DNA from: Lampropedia cohaerens
Lineage (GTDB): Bacteria > Pseudomonadota > Gammaproteobacteria > Burkholderiales > Burkholderiaceae_C
NCBI RefSeq assembly: GCF_001005215.1
Contig: NZ_LBNQ01000025.1
Location: 1-64,000 of the forward strand
DNA: 64,000 nucleotides
Direction of reading: 5' to 3'
Under the pieces are notes generated by a model. It made no database searches. It was given only the letters and a program-made list of their open reading frames with translations, and was not told the DNA's origin. This document shows, in pieces, positions 9,964 to 17,386 of this stretch (position 1 is the stretch's first letter; the number at the start of each line of letters is the position of its first letter). A program made the position numbers and the translations under genes.

Positions 9964-10815
9964 TCAGCCACCCCACTCCAGGTAGTCCAGCTCCGCCTCG
10001 CTGAAACCGGCCTGCCGGCGCGCGGCCAGATTCAGTGGGGGCTTGGGGCGCGGTGCCTCGTACCTCGCCACCAGCTGCGGATACAGCGCCTCGGCGTCCA
10101 GCCCGCGCTGCGCGCACAGCCAGCGGTACCAGTGGTTGCCAATGGCCACATGGCCCACTTCTTCCTCCAGGATCACATCGAGAATCGCGGAAATCGCTCG
10201 CGCATCTTCGGTGTCAACGTGCGCGAGCTTTTGCTGGATCAGCGGCGTGGCATCCAGCCCGCGCGCCTCCAGCGTGCGCGGCACCAGTGCCATGCGCGCG
10301 ACGATGTCTCCGCTGGTTTTCTCGCACATGGTCCACAGCCCCTGATGGGCGGGGAAGTCCCCGTAGTCATACCCCATCGCCCGCAACTGTGCGCGCAGCA
10401 TCTGGAAATGCCTGCCTTCCTCGGCGGCAATGCGCAGCCAGTCCTCGTAATATGCCTGCGGCATGCCCGCAAAGCGCCAGACGGCATCCAGCGCGAGGTG
10501 GATCGCGTTGTACTCGATGTGCACGATGGCGTGTACCAGCACGGCGCGGCCGTGCAGGGTCGCTGGCGAGCGCCGCGCCACCTCGGTATGTGGCGCAAGC
10601 TGCAGCCCGCGCGGCATGGTGGGCGTATCGGGCTGCGGCGGCGCGAGCGTGGCATCGGCATCCAGCGTCAACTGGTGGCGCCCCTCGTAAAGGGCCTGCG
10701 CCAGACGGGCCTTGGCATCGGCATCCTCAATGTGCAGCAGAGCGCGCGCCAGCTGGCGCCATTCGCCACCGTGTTCGGCAATGGGGAGATCGGAAGTGAT
10801 GACAGGCTCGCTCAT
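9964..10815 (-). CDS. DUF455 family ferritin-like protein
   Basis: A 283-residue soluble protein of the DUF455 family. Carboxylate/histidine pairs typical of a di-iron four-helix bundle are visible: HIEYNAIHLALD, AAEEGRHFQML and LEEEVGHVAIG. The substrate of the family is not established; ferritin-like hydroxylase relatives such as MiaE show a similar arrangement. The ATG at 10815 is preferred over a TTG nine bases upstream. It converges with mntR and diverges from the carbonic anhydrase gene. Confidence 0.75.
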   Translation of the reverse strand: MSEPVITSDLPIAEHGGEWRQLARALLHIEDADAKARLAQALYEGRHQLTLDADATLAPPQPDTPTMPRGLQLAPHTEVARRSPATLHGRAVLVHAIVHIEYNAIHLALDAVWRFAGMPQAYYEDWLRIAAEEGRHFQMLRAQLRAMGYDYGDFPAHQGLWTMCEKTSGDIVARMALVPRTLEARGLDATPLIQQKLAHVDTEDARAISAILDVILEEEVGHVAIGNHWYRWLCAQRGLDAEALYPQLVARYEAPRPKPPLNLAARRQAGFSEAELDYLEWGG

Positions 10816-10928
10816 GCGCCGCAATTGTAGGGGCGCACACTAGCCGCGCTGCGGCAGCCCGCCGCCGGAACTCGCCATAATTGCCCATCGGCGGCAGCGC
10901 CGCCACCTACATCGCAAGGAGACATCCG

Positions 10929-11456
10929 ATGGCCGTTTTTGAACTTGATGGCACCCGCCCCAGCATCAACACCAGTGCCTGGGTGGCCGACAACGCGACC
11001 GTTCTGGGCCGCGTCAGCCTTGCCGCACAGAGCAGTGTCTGGTTCGGTGCAGTGATCCGGGGTGACATGGAACATATCCAGATCGGCGAAGGCAGCAACA
11101 TCCAGGATGGCAGCGTACTGCATGCTGACGCTGGAAAGCCCCTGACCATCGGCGCACACGTGACCGTCGGTCACCAGGCCATGCTGCATGGCTGCACCAT
11201 CGGCGATGAGTCACTCATCGGCATAGGCGCTGTCATCCTCAACGGTGCACGCATCGGCAGAAATTGCCTGGTCGGCGCGCGCGCGCTGATCACCGAAAAC
11301 AAGGAATTTCCCGATGGCTGCATGATTCTCGGCAGCCCTGCCAAGGTCGTGCGCCCGCTGTCCGCCGACGAACAGCAAGCGCTGCGCGCCAGCGCCCAGC
11401 ACTACATCGACAACGCCCGGCGCTTTCGCCAGGCGCTCAAGCCCGTCGAGGATTGA
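10929..11456 (+). CDS. Gamma-carbonic anhydrase family protein (YrdA/PaaY type)
   Basis: 175 residues folding as a left-handed beta-helix. Hexapeptide repeats run from about residue 15 to 130 ([21 protein letters not shown] onward). Metal-site histidines appear in [18 protein letters not shown], and the typical [11 protein letters not shown] precedes a C-terminal helix. AAGGAGA six bases before the ATG fixes the start; a longer in-frame start is not needed. The family includes true carbonic anhydrases and acyl-transferase-like members, so activity is not certain. hslO follows 63 bases downstream. Confidence 0.88.
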   Translation: MAVFELDGTRPSINTSAWVADNATVLGRVSLAAQSSVWFGAVIRGDMEHIQIGEGSNIQDGSVLHADAGKPLTIGAHVTVGHQAMLHGCTIGDESLIGIGAVILNGARIGRNCLVGARALITENKEFPDGCMILGSPAKVVRPLSADEQQALRASAQHYIDNARRFRQALKPVED

Positions 11457-11519
11457 AACCATCCGATACGCCACCATATGCGGTGGCTGTCCATTACGAC
11501 GCACCGCCCCGCCTGACTC

Positions 11520-12503
11520 ATGTCCGAACTCCAGAAATTCCTCTTTGAAAGCCTGCCCGTGCGCGGTGCCATCGTCCGTATTGACGCGCCGTGGCAAGAC
11601 ATGCTGGCCCGCCGCGCCGCCAACAGCGAGACGGGCGCCTACCCCGAGGCGGTGCAGCACCTGCTCGGCGAGATGACCGCTGCCGGCGTGCTGATGCAGG
11701 CAGCGATCCAGTTCGAGGGTGCACTGGTGATGCAGATCCAGGGCGGCACGCCGCTGCGGCTGGCCGTCGCCGAAGTCTCCTCCGACCTGCGCCTGCGCGC
11801 CACCGCCCAGCTCGGTCCGGGCGCAGCCGCATTGCCCGCTGATGCCGACATCGCCGCGCTGACAGGCAACGGTCAGGTGCGCTGCGCCATCACGCTCGAT
11901 GCCGACGAGAAGCGCCCAGGCTACCGACCCTACCAGGGCATCGTGCCCCTGCAGGACGAAAGCGGAAAAACCCTGAGTACCCTCTCGCAGGTGCTGGAGC
12001 AGTACATGCGCCAGTCCGAACAGCTCGACACTGTGCTGGTGCTGGCAGCCAACGACAAGGTTGCCGCCGGCCTGATGGTGCAGCGCATGCCGATCAAGGG
12101 CAAGAACAACCTTGCCGCAGGCCGCGAGGAAACGGAGGCAGCCGACACGCTGGGCGCCAATGAGGACTACAACCGCATCGCCACGCTGGCCGCCAGCCTC
12201 CAGCGCGACGAACTGTTGACGCTGGATACTGCAACCATCCTGCGACGCCTGTTCTGGCAGGAACCGCTGGCCGCGCTTGATACGGGCGAGATGATGCCGC
12301 ACTTTGGCTGCCAGTGCAGCCGCGAGCGCGTGGCCGCCATGCTGCGCGGCCTGGGGCGCGAGGAAATCGAGGAAATGCTGCAGGAGCGCCAGCCCATCGA
12401 GGTAGGCTGCGAATTCTGCGGTGCGCAGTACCACTTCGACGCCGTCGATGCCGTCCAGCTGTTCAACCCGCTGGCTACGCCGCAGGATGAACGGCGGCAT
12501 TGA
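11520..12503 (+). CDS. hslO: Redox-regulated chaperone Hsp33
   Basis: Cytosolic holdase activated by oxidation, which protects unfolding proteins during oxidative and heat stress. The 327 residues have the N-terminal alpha/beta Hsp33 domain and a C-terminal zinc switch with Cys264-x-Cys266 (FGCQCSRERV) and Cys297-x2-Cys300 (GCEFCGAQY). Both pairs are needed for redox control and are intact. It lies 63 bases after the gamma-carbonic anhydrase gene and may share its transcript. It converges with the Slam gene. Confidence 0.94.
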   Translation: MSELQKFLFESLPVRGAIVRIDAPWQDMLARRAANSETGAYPEAVQHLLGEMTAAGVLMQAAIQFEGALVMQIQGGTPLRLAVAEVSSDLRLRATAQLGPGAAALPADADIAALTGNGQVRCAITLDADEKRPGYRPYQGIVPLQDESGKTLSTLSQVLEQYMRQSEQLDTVLVLAANDKVAAGLMVQRMPIKGKNNLAAGREETEAADTLGANEDYNRIATLAASLQRDELLTLDTATILRRLFWQEPLAALDTGEMMPHFGCQCSRERVAAMLRGLGREEIEEMLQERQPIEVGCEFCGAQYHFDAVDAVQLFNPLATPQDERRH

Positions 12504-12594
12504 CGGCGATGCAAGGCGCACTCATGAAGGCGTGACTTGTGACGGCACCAGCGTATCATGCCTGTCATGATGCGCAGGGCCTTGCAACGGCCCG

Positions 12595-14112
12595 TCAAAA
12601 CGATTTCTCCAGCATGAAGGACAGCTCCCGCTCCGTGCGAGGATAGGCATACAGCGTGCTCTTGACGCGCAGGTAGCCAACGTTCAGCCTGGGCACGAAA
12701 CCTCCCATGTCCCAGCGCGGGTTCCACAGTGAGATGTCCAGCGCGTACTCCTCATCGCGGCGCTCGCGCAGCAGAAACAGGCTGTAGGGTGCGCCGAATG
12801 TGCGGCGTGTGTAGCGGGCGCTGGCACGCGTTGTCAGACCGTTGGCCGCGCTGTACAAGCCGCCCATCTGCATCGTCTTGCGCAGTGAAGACTCCTCTGC
12901 GCCTTTTGCATCCTCGTCCTGCAAGGCCACGCCCGCGAACGCAATCCATCTGGAGGAAAACACCTTGCTCAGGTTCGCCGATACGGCGCGCAGGTGCCCC
13001 TCGTAGTTGATATAGCGGTCACTGGCGTAGTGGCGGCGCAACCAGGTCAGGCTCCCCGTGGCCTGCACCGTCCCCGTCAGCCAGCGGCCAGCGTCCAGGC
13101 TCAGCCCCGCGCCACCGCTGTAGCGCTTGCCGCCCAACCACATCTGGTTTCCGATGAGCGAGGCGCCCAGCCACGAATCCACGTTCTGCCACTTGTAACC
13201 GGCGCGCAGGCTGGCATTCACACGGTTGTAATCGGAGTCACGCAGCCAGGCTGCGCCATCCAGCGCGGCCCCCAGCGTCAGGAAATGGTGGCCTGCCAGA
13301 TTGAAGTCACGCCCGGCACTGGCCTCCAGCCGAGGGCCGCCAGAACCATGCGGCATGTCGCCCGGGTCCTTGGGCAAGGCCCAGTAAAGCGGCGTGCCGT
13401 CGGGCAGCCGACCAATGGGCAGATAGAGTGTGTCGTTGTCCGTTCCCTGGTTGTGGTTGCTGCTCAGGCCCCAGCCCATCCCCAGGTTGCCAGACCAGCG
13501 CTGCTGGCGCCTGAGCGCCTGTCGCTGCTGTTGCGCCTGCGTACGGGCAGCCGGTATCAGGCGCATGTCTTTGAGCACGGCATCGAGCTCGCGGCCTGAC
13601 TCCTTGTAGCGCTTGTCCTCCATCAGCATGCCCGCAAGATCCAGCCGTACATAGCTCAGCGTGGCATCGCGCTCCAGCATGCGCCGGTAGCGCGCAATCG
13701 CCTCCGCATGGCGGCCATCGCGCCGGGCCAGCGCGCCCAGCACGAAGTCGACCAGCTGCGGATCGGCGCCGGACATGGCTGGATAGAAACCCATCACATG
13801 TTCCAGCGTAGCCCAGTCGCCGCTCAGCATGGCCTGCTCGATGACGCGCTCGGTCAGGGACCGGTCGCGCCGCAGGTCATCATCGGTGACCTGCGGCAGG
13901 CCTTGCGCACCATCAGCCCCATAGCCCATGCTCGGCCTGCCTGGCTGCGGCCTGCGCTGCAGCTGCGGCTGCTGTTGCAGCAGAAGTGTGTCGTCCTGCG
14001 GCACTGCCAACGGCGCGACGGGGGCCGCGGGCACTGCGGGCTGCGCCTGCGCCGCAACGACCAGCAACACATACGACGCAGAAAGGGCCAGCGGCCAGCG
14101 CTTCAAGCACAT
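12595..14112 (-). CDS. Slam-family (DUF560) surface protein assembly modulator, outer-membrane translocon
   Basis: A 505-residue outer-membrane protein with a signal peptide (MCLKRWPLALSASYVLLVVAAQAQ). Then come a Pro/Gln-rich linker, a helical region with TPR-like repeats (about 60-190, e.g. GDWATLEHVMGFYP and RRDGRHAEAIARYRRML) and a C-terminal beta-barrel of alternating aromatic strands ending ...RELSFMLEKSF, with the terminal Phe expected for an OMP. This N-TPR plus DUF560 barrel layout and length match Slam proteins, which move lipoproteins or hemophores across the outer membrane (type XI secretion). Start chosen at ATG 14112 for the signal peptide; no good ribosome site is visible. It follows the lipoprotein gene by 75 bases. 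Confidence 0.8.
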   Translation of the reverse strand: MCLKRWPLALSASYVLLVVAAQAQPAVPAAPVAPLAVPQDDTLLLQQQPQLQRRPQPGRPSMGYGADGAQGLPQVTDDDLRRDRSLTERVIEQAMLSGDWATLEHVMGFYPAMSGADPQLVDFVLGALARRDGRHAEAIARYRRMLERDATLSYVRLDLAGMLMEDKRYKESGRELDAVLKDMRLIPAARTQAQQQRQALRRQQRWSGNLGMGWGLSSNHNQGTDNDTLYLPIGRLPDGTPLYWALPKDPGDMPHGSGGPRLEASAGRDFNLAGHHFLTLGAALDGAAWLRDSDYNRVNASLRAGYKWQNVDSWLGASLIGNQMWLGGKRYSGGAGLSLDAGRWLTGTVQATGSLTWLRRHYASDRYINYEGHLRAVSANLSKVFSSRWIAFAGVALQDEDAKGAEESSLRKTMQMGGLYSAANGLTTRASARYTRRTFGAPYSLFLLRERRDEEYALDISLWNPRWDMGGFVPRLNVGYLRVKSTLYAYPRTERELSFMLEKSF

Positions 14113-14187
14113 AAGGAACGCATCGGCAAAGCGACGAACAGGAAATGACAAACACTGCGGCCTGCACAAAGCCGCTTTGCTCCGTCA

Positions 14188-15909
14188 TCAGAGCGCATAT
14201 TGCGTCCCCGGCGAGTACGCCTCCAACTGCTGGCCATTCTTGTCCAGCAGAGGCTTGGTGCCTTCGGGGGTTCCGTCAGTAATCCAAAGCTTGGCGACAT
14301 TGCTGTTTAAGCCGCCTTCATGAATCTGAAATACGGCATGCCCAGGTCCGACTTGAGTCCAGCCTTTGAAGATGTTCTTCGTGGCGAAGGCTTCCACGCC
14401 TTCAGCGGACAGGCGCTTGGTACCTTCAGCCGTCCCATCGGTGGTCCAGATGTAATACGGAGCTTGGCTACCGGCTTCACCTTCCTTGGTTACGAATACC
14501 AGCCGTTCGCCCAAAGAGAAGATTTTCTCAGGCGCCAGCCCACCAGGGCCGGGGATCGCATCCTTGATGATTTGCGTACCCGCCTCGGTGCCGTCACTGA
14601 CCCACCATTCAGAACCTGTAACACCACGCTGGTTGACAGTTAGGAGCAGCTTGTCACCCAGCACAAACCGAGGGGAGACACGTATGACGTCCTTGACCAG
14701 TCGAAAACCTGTGCCGTCGGGTTTGATCGCATGGAGTTTGGCCGTCTCCCCGCTGGTGGCTGCTCCGCTGAAATACAGCTCGCCATTGAATTCAATTGGA
14801 GCACTGTTAAACCACGCGGCTTGGAATTCCCTGGTACCAGCCACCGTGCCATCGCTGAACCACTGAGAACCAGTGTCATCCGTCAAGAAAATACGGTCGC
14901 CCACGACGCTGAAGCTGCCTGCGGTCTGGGTCAGACCAAGATCCGTCACAGTGCCGCTCTTATCTATGGCGTACACCTTGGCTTGCGAGCGGAAGAACAG
15001 CTTGTCGCCCGCAACTGTCAAGCCTTCAGGATTGATGAATGCATTCCCTTGCAACAGCACTTGCTGGGTGCCGGCCTCGGTGCCGTCGCTGACCCATAGA
15101 GTGGTACCGCCAGGGCCTGCTTCGGCCGAGAAATAGAGCTTGTTGCCCAATGCCACCAGACTGCCGGGATCGGAACCTGCGCCAACGCCGGCGTTCACAG
15201 CCGTGTTGATGTCCTTGACAAGGCGGGCTGTGACCCCATCGGTGGCGCGCAGTTCAACGCCAGTGGGGCTGTTGATGTCATCCTCCGAGGCCGACACATA
15301 CAACTCGTTGTTCATCAACGCGGATACGCGGTTGTTGATAGTGTTTTTGTTGACCATCAGCGGGGGAGAGAGCCATTGCGCCTGCAAGCCATCCAGGTTG
15401 GCGGTGAGCACATTCAGCCCGCTGCCCTTGTTGGCGGGCGCCACCACATGTCTTTGCTGCAGCACCAGGGCAATCTTCTGGCTGCACTCCACCGTCTGCG
15501 TGGCGTCGGTACTGAAACTGGCCTGCAGGCTGCCGTCGGACTGCAGCGTGCCTGCCAGCGGCTCGGCAAACGCGCATTGCACCAGATAGGGCTGTTCAGT
15601 GGTCAACTCCAGCTTGCCCAGCGCAATGCGGGTGGTGCCGCTGGCCTGAATGGCAAGGCGGTCGTTGCTAGCAGAAAGGCTTTCGCTGAGATCGCCGTAG
15701 CGGATGGGCAGAGCCGCACCTTCGGGCAGGCCTTGGACCTGCACGGTCAGCGTATGGGTGGTGCCGCTAGGCGGGGCAGGAGGAGCGGGCTCGTTCCCGC
15801 CACCGGCAACATCATCGCTGCCACCACCGCCACCGCAGGCGGCGAGCATCAGCGCAATGGCCAGGGAAGTCAGCGCCTTTGCGCCAGGAAAGGTTATCGA
15901 ATGGTTCAT
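14188..15909 (-). CDS. Lipoprotein with ELWxxDGT-like repeats, in the Slam locus
   Basis: A 573-residue predicted lipoprotein. The signal peptide ends in LAAC with a following GGGGGSDD stretch, the flexible tether often seen on surface-exposed lipoproteins. An N-terminal domain of about 150 residues is unlike anything I recognise. From about residue 200 repeated units appear: TLWVSDGTEAGTQQV, WFSDGTVAGTREF, WWVSDGTEAGTQII, IWTTDGTAEGTKRL and LWITDGTPEGTKPL. These fit the ELWxxDGT repeat, probably a beta-propeller. The ATG at 15909 is preferred over a GTG at 15951. Its position between the secreted cargo and Slam suggests that it is a Slam client or a surface partner. GC content appears lower than in the flanking genes. 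Confidence 0.75.
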   Translation of the reverse strand: MNHSITFPGAKALTSLAIALMLAACGGGGGSDDVAGGGNEPAPPAPPSGTTHTLTVQVQGLPEGAALPIRYGDLSESLSASNDRLAIQASGTTRIALGKLELTTEQPYLVQCAFAEPLAGTLQSDGSLQASFSTDATQTVECSQKIALVLQQRHVVAPANKGSGLNVLTANLDGLQAQWLSPPLMVNKNTINNRVSALMNNELYVSASEDDINSPTGVELRATDGVTARLVKDINTAVNAGVGAGSDPGSLVALGNKLYFSAEAGPGGTTLWVSDGTEAGTQQVLLQGNAFINPEGLTVAGDKLFFRSQAKVYAIDKSGTVTDLGLTQTAGSFSVVGDRIFLTDDTGSQWFSDGTVAGTREFQAAWFNSAPIEFNGELYFSGAATSGETAKLHAIKPDGTGFRLVKDVIRVSPRFVLGDKLLLTVNQRGVTGSEWWVSDGTEAGTQIIKDAIPGPGGLAPEKIFSLGERLVFVTKEGEAGSQAPYYIWTTDGTAEGTKRLSAEGVEAFATKNIFKGWTQVGPGHAVFQIHEGGLNSNVAKLWITDGTPEGTKPLLDKNGQQLEAYSPGTQYAL

Positions 15910-15960
15910 GGTCTTGATGTACGAGAGATGAATGCGGTTTTGCGGGGGCACCGAAACGCC

Positions 15961-15994
15961 GAAAACAGTCCCGCCCCTGGACGGGCAGCGGGAC
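15961..15994 (-). terminator. Terminator-like hairpin between cargo and lipoprotein genes
   Basis: On the minus strand GTCCCGC and GCGGGAC form a 7-bp stem around a loop with its own CCC/GGG pairing, followed by TGTTTTC. With a T-run of only four it may give partial termination, so that the cargo is made in excess over the lipoprotein and Slam. Confidence 0.5.
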
Positions 15995-16013
15995 CGTGGG
16001 GTTCAAGCGCCGA

Positions 16014-16958
16014 TCAACGGGTACCGATGATGGCTACGCCGCCAATGCGTTCGGGCAGGCCAATGATGGTGCCGGCGACTTCCTTGGCCACGTCAGTACC
16101 ACTATTGGTTCCGAAGAAATTGAGGTAGTACTTGGGATCCACCGTAGTGGAGCTGTTGTCGACGATGGCATTCCACAGCGCAACCTGGCTGGCATCGTCA
16201 GGATTCTTCGCACCGGCCGTTACCGCACCGCCTTCGACACCGGCCGAGCCGACAATACCGTTGGCATCCGCCACCAAGCTGGCGGTGCCCAGCGTGCCGC
16301 CGACATCCAGGCGCTTGGGTAGGCCGGATTCGCCAACCCAGGCGGCAGGCACCAGCAGGTTTTCCAGCGTGAACGAGCCCGAGCCGGTCTTGCTGGCAAG
16401 GTCGACCGTGTAGGAGAAGTCACCGATCGGGAAATTGGTGAACGCAATACCACTGTAGGTGTAGCTATCTTCCTCCAACGTATCCAGTGCAGCTAACGCC
16501 GTGCCCTGGCCAACGATGGCCTTGACGAAGTGCTTGCGCTCTTCCTGCTCGTTGTTGGCGCCCTTGGTCAGGTTGCCGACGATGCCCGAGTACTGCTGGC
16601 GGTAGAAGCGGTACACCACGGCGTTGCCAGGCGTGCCATCGGCGTATTTGTAGGTGCCGGTGTTGCCGAGCTTGACGCCGTTTTCATCGGTCGCAACCAG
16701 CGTGTTGATTGGCAAGGTTGCCAGATTCAGGCTGTTGACCGTGGGTGCGGGAACGCCCGTGGCGGGATTGGCCACCGCAGTGCTGGGACCATAGGTCACG
16801 CCGTTGTACGTGAACGAGCCGCGAAACGCCGGGGTATCGCCCGCAATGTTCTGGGTGCCGTTGAAGTCAACGTTGAGGTAGGACTGGGCCTGCGCTCCGC
16901 CGATGGCGGCAAAGGCGGCCATGGCGACCAGAGAGAGGCGAACTGATTTGCGTTGCAT
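16014..16958 (-). CDS. Secreted protein with hemophilin/TbpB-like C-terminal barrel, candidate Slam cargo
   Basis: 314 residues with a clear signal peptide (MQRKSVRLSLVAMAAFAAIGGAQA-Q) and no lipobox Cys, so it is likely soluble. A strong AAGGAGAA site precedes the ATG. The N-terminal half (mature 1-170) is a unique domain. The C-terminal half has the small-strand pattern of the Slam-client barrel: FPIGDFSYTVDLASKTGSGSF, then LGTASLVADANG, then YYLNFFGTNSGTDVAKEVAG and a final IGGVAIIGTR. The FFGxxA...EVAG...GGVxxG series is what TbpB-type and hemophilin C-terminal domains show. With Slam two genes downstream it is probably exported by type XI secretion. Ligand (heme, ferric chelate or other) unknown. 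Confidence 0.7.
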   Translation of the reverse strand: MQRKSVRLSLVAMAAFAAIGGAQAQSYLNVDFNGTQNIAGDTPAFRGSFTYNGVTYGPSTAVANPATGVPAPTVNSLNLATLPINTLVATDENGVKLGNTGTYKYADGTPGNAVVYRFYRQQYSGIVGNLTKGANNEQEERKHFVKAIVGQGTALAALDTLEEDSYTYSGIAFTNFPIGDFSYTVDLASKTGSGSFTLENLLVPAAWVGESGLPKRLDVGGTLGTASLVADANGIVGSAGVEGGAVTAGAKNPDDASQVALWNAIVDNSSTTVDPKYYLNFFGTNSGTDVAKEVAGTIIGLPERIGGVAIIGTR

Positions 16959-17386
16959 ACGATTTCTCCTTGAAAGAGAGCTACCAACTAAATGCCCTGC
17001 GGTTTGCACGCATTCCACGGGCGACTGCTTGATGCCTTTTCTGGCATCAAACTCCTGGGCAGCCTGACATTCGGAAAATGCCGTCATGCAGGGCTGCTTC
17101 AATTGTTTCGTGGGGCCATTTGCGGGATGACAGGGTACGTGACTGCCGTTGATAGCACTGCCAGTTAATGAGTTTCCAATTTCCTTAAACACATATCACT
17201 CGAACAAATCAACACCATCTTCATGCACTCCATGGAAACAACATAAAAACTCGCACCTTCAAAACATCAACCCTAAGTAGACCTGCTGGCACACACATTC
17301 CCGCAGTGATTCCCACCATCATTCAGGCATGCATTGACCTCCTGTGTCACGAAGTTTCAGGCACACCAGAAGTTTGAAAATGCTTA
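16959..17386. other. AT-rich regulatory gap between receptor and cargo genes
   Basis: 428 bases without a gene. On the minus strand, 17164-17300 is clearly AT-richer than the surroundings, and a GGAAAT hexamer (about 17181-17186) resembles the -35 of FecI-type promoters, but I see no matching -10. It probably carries the cargo promoter. A longer in-frame reading upstream of the cargo start lacks protein character. Confidence 0.45.
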
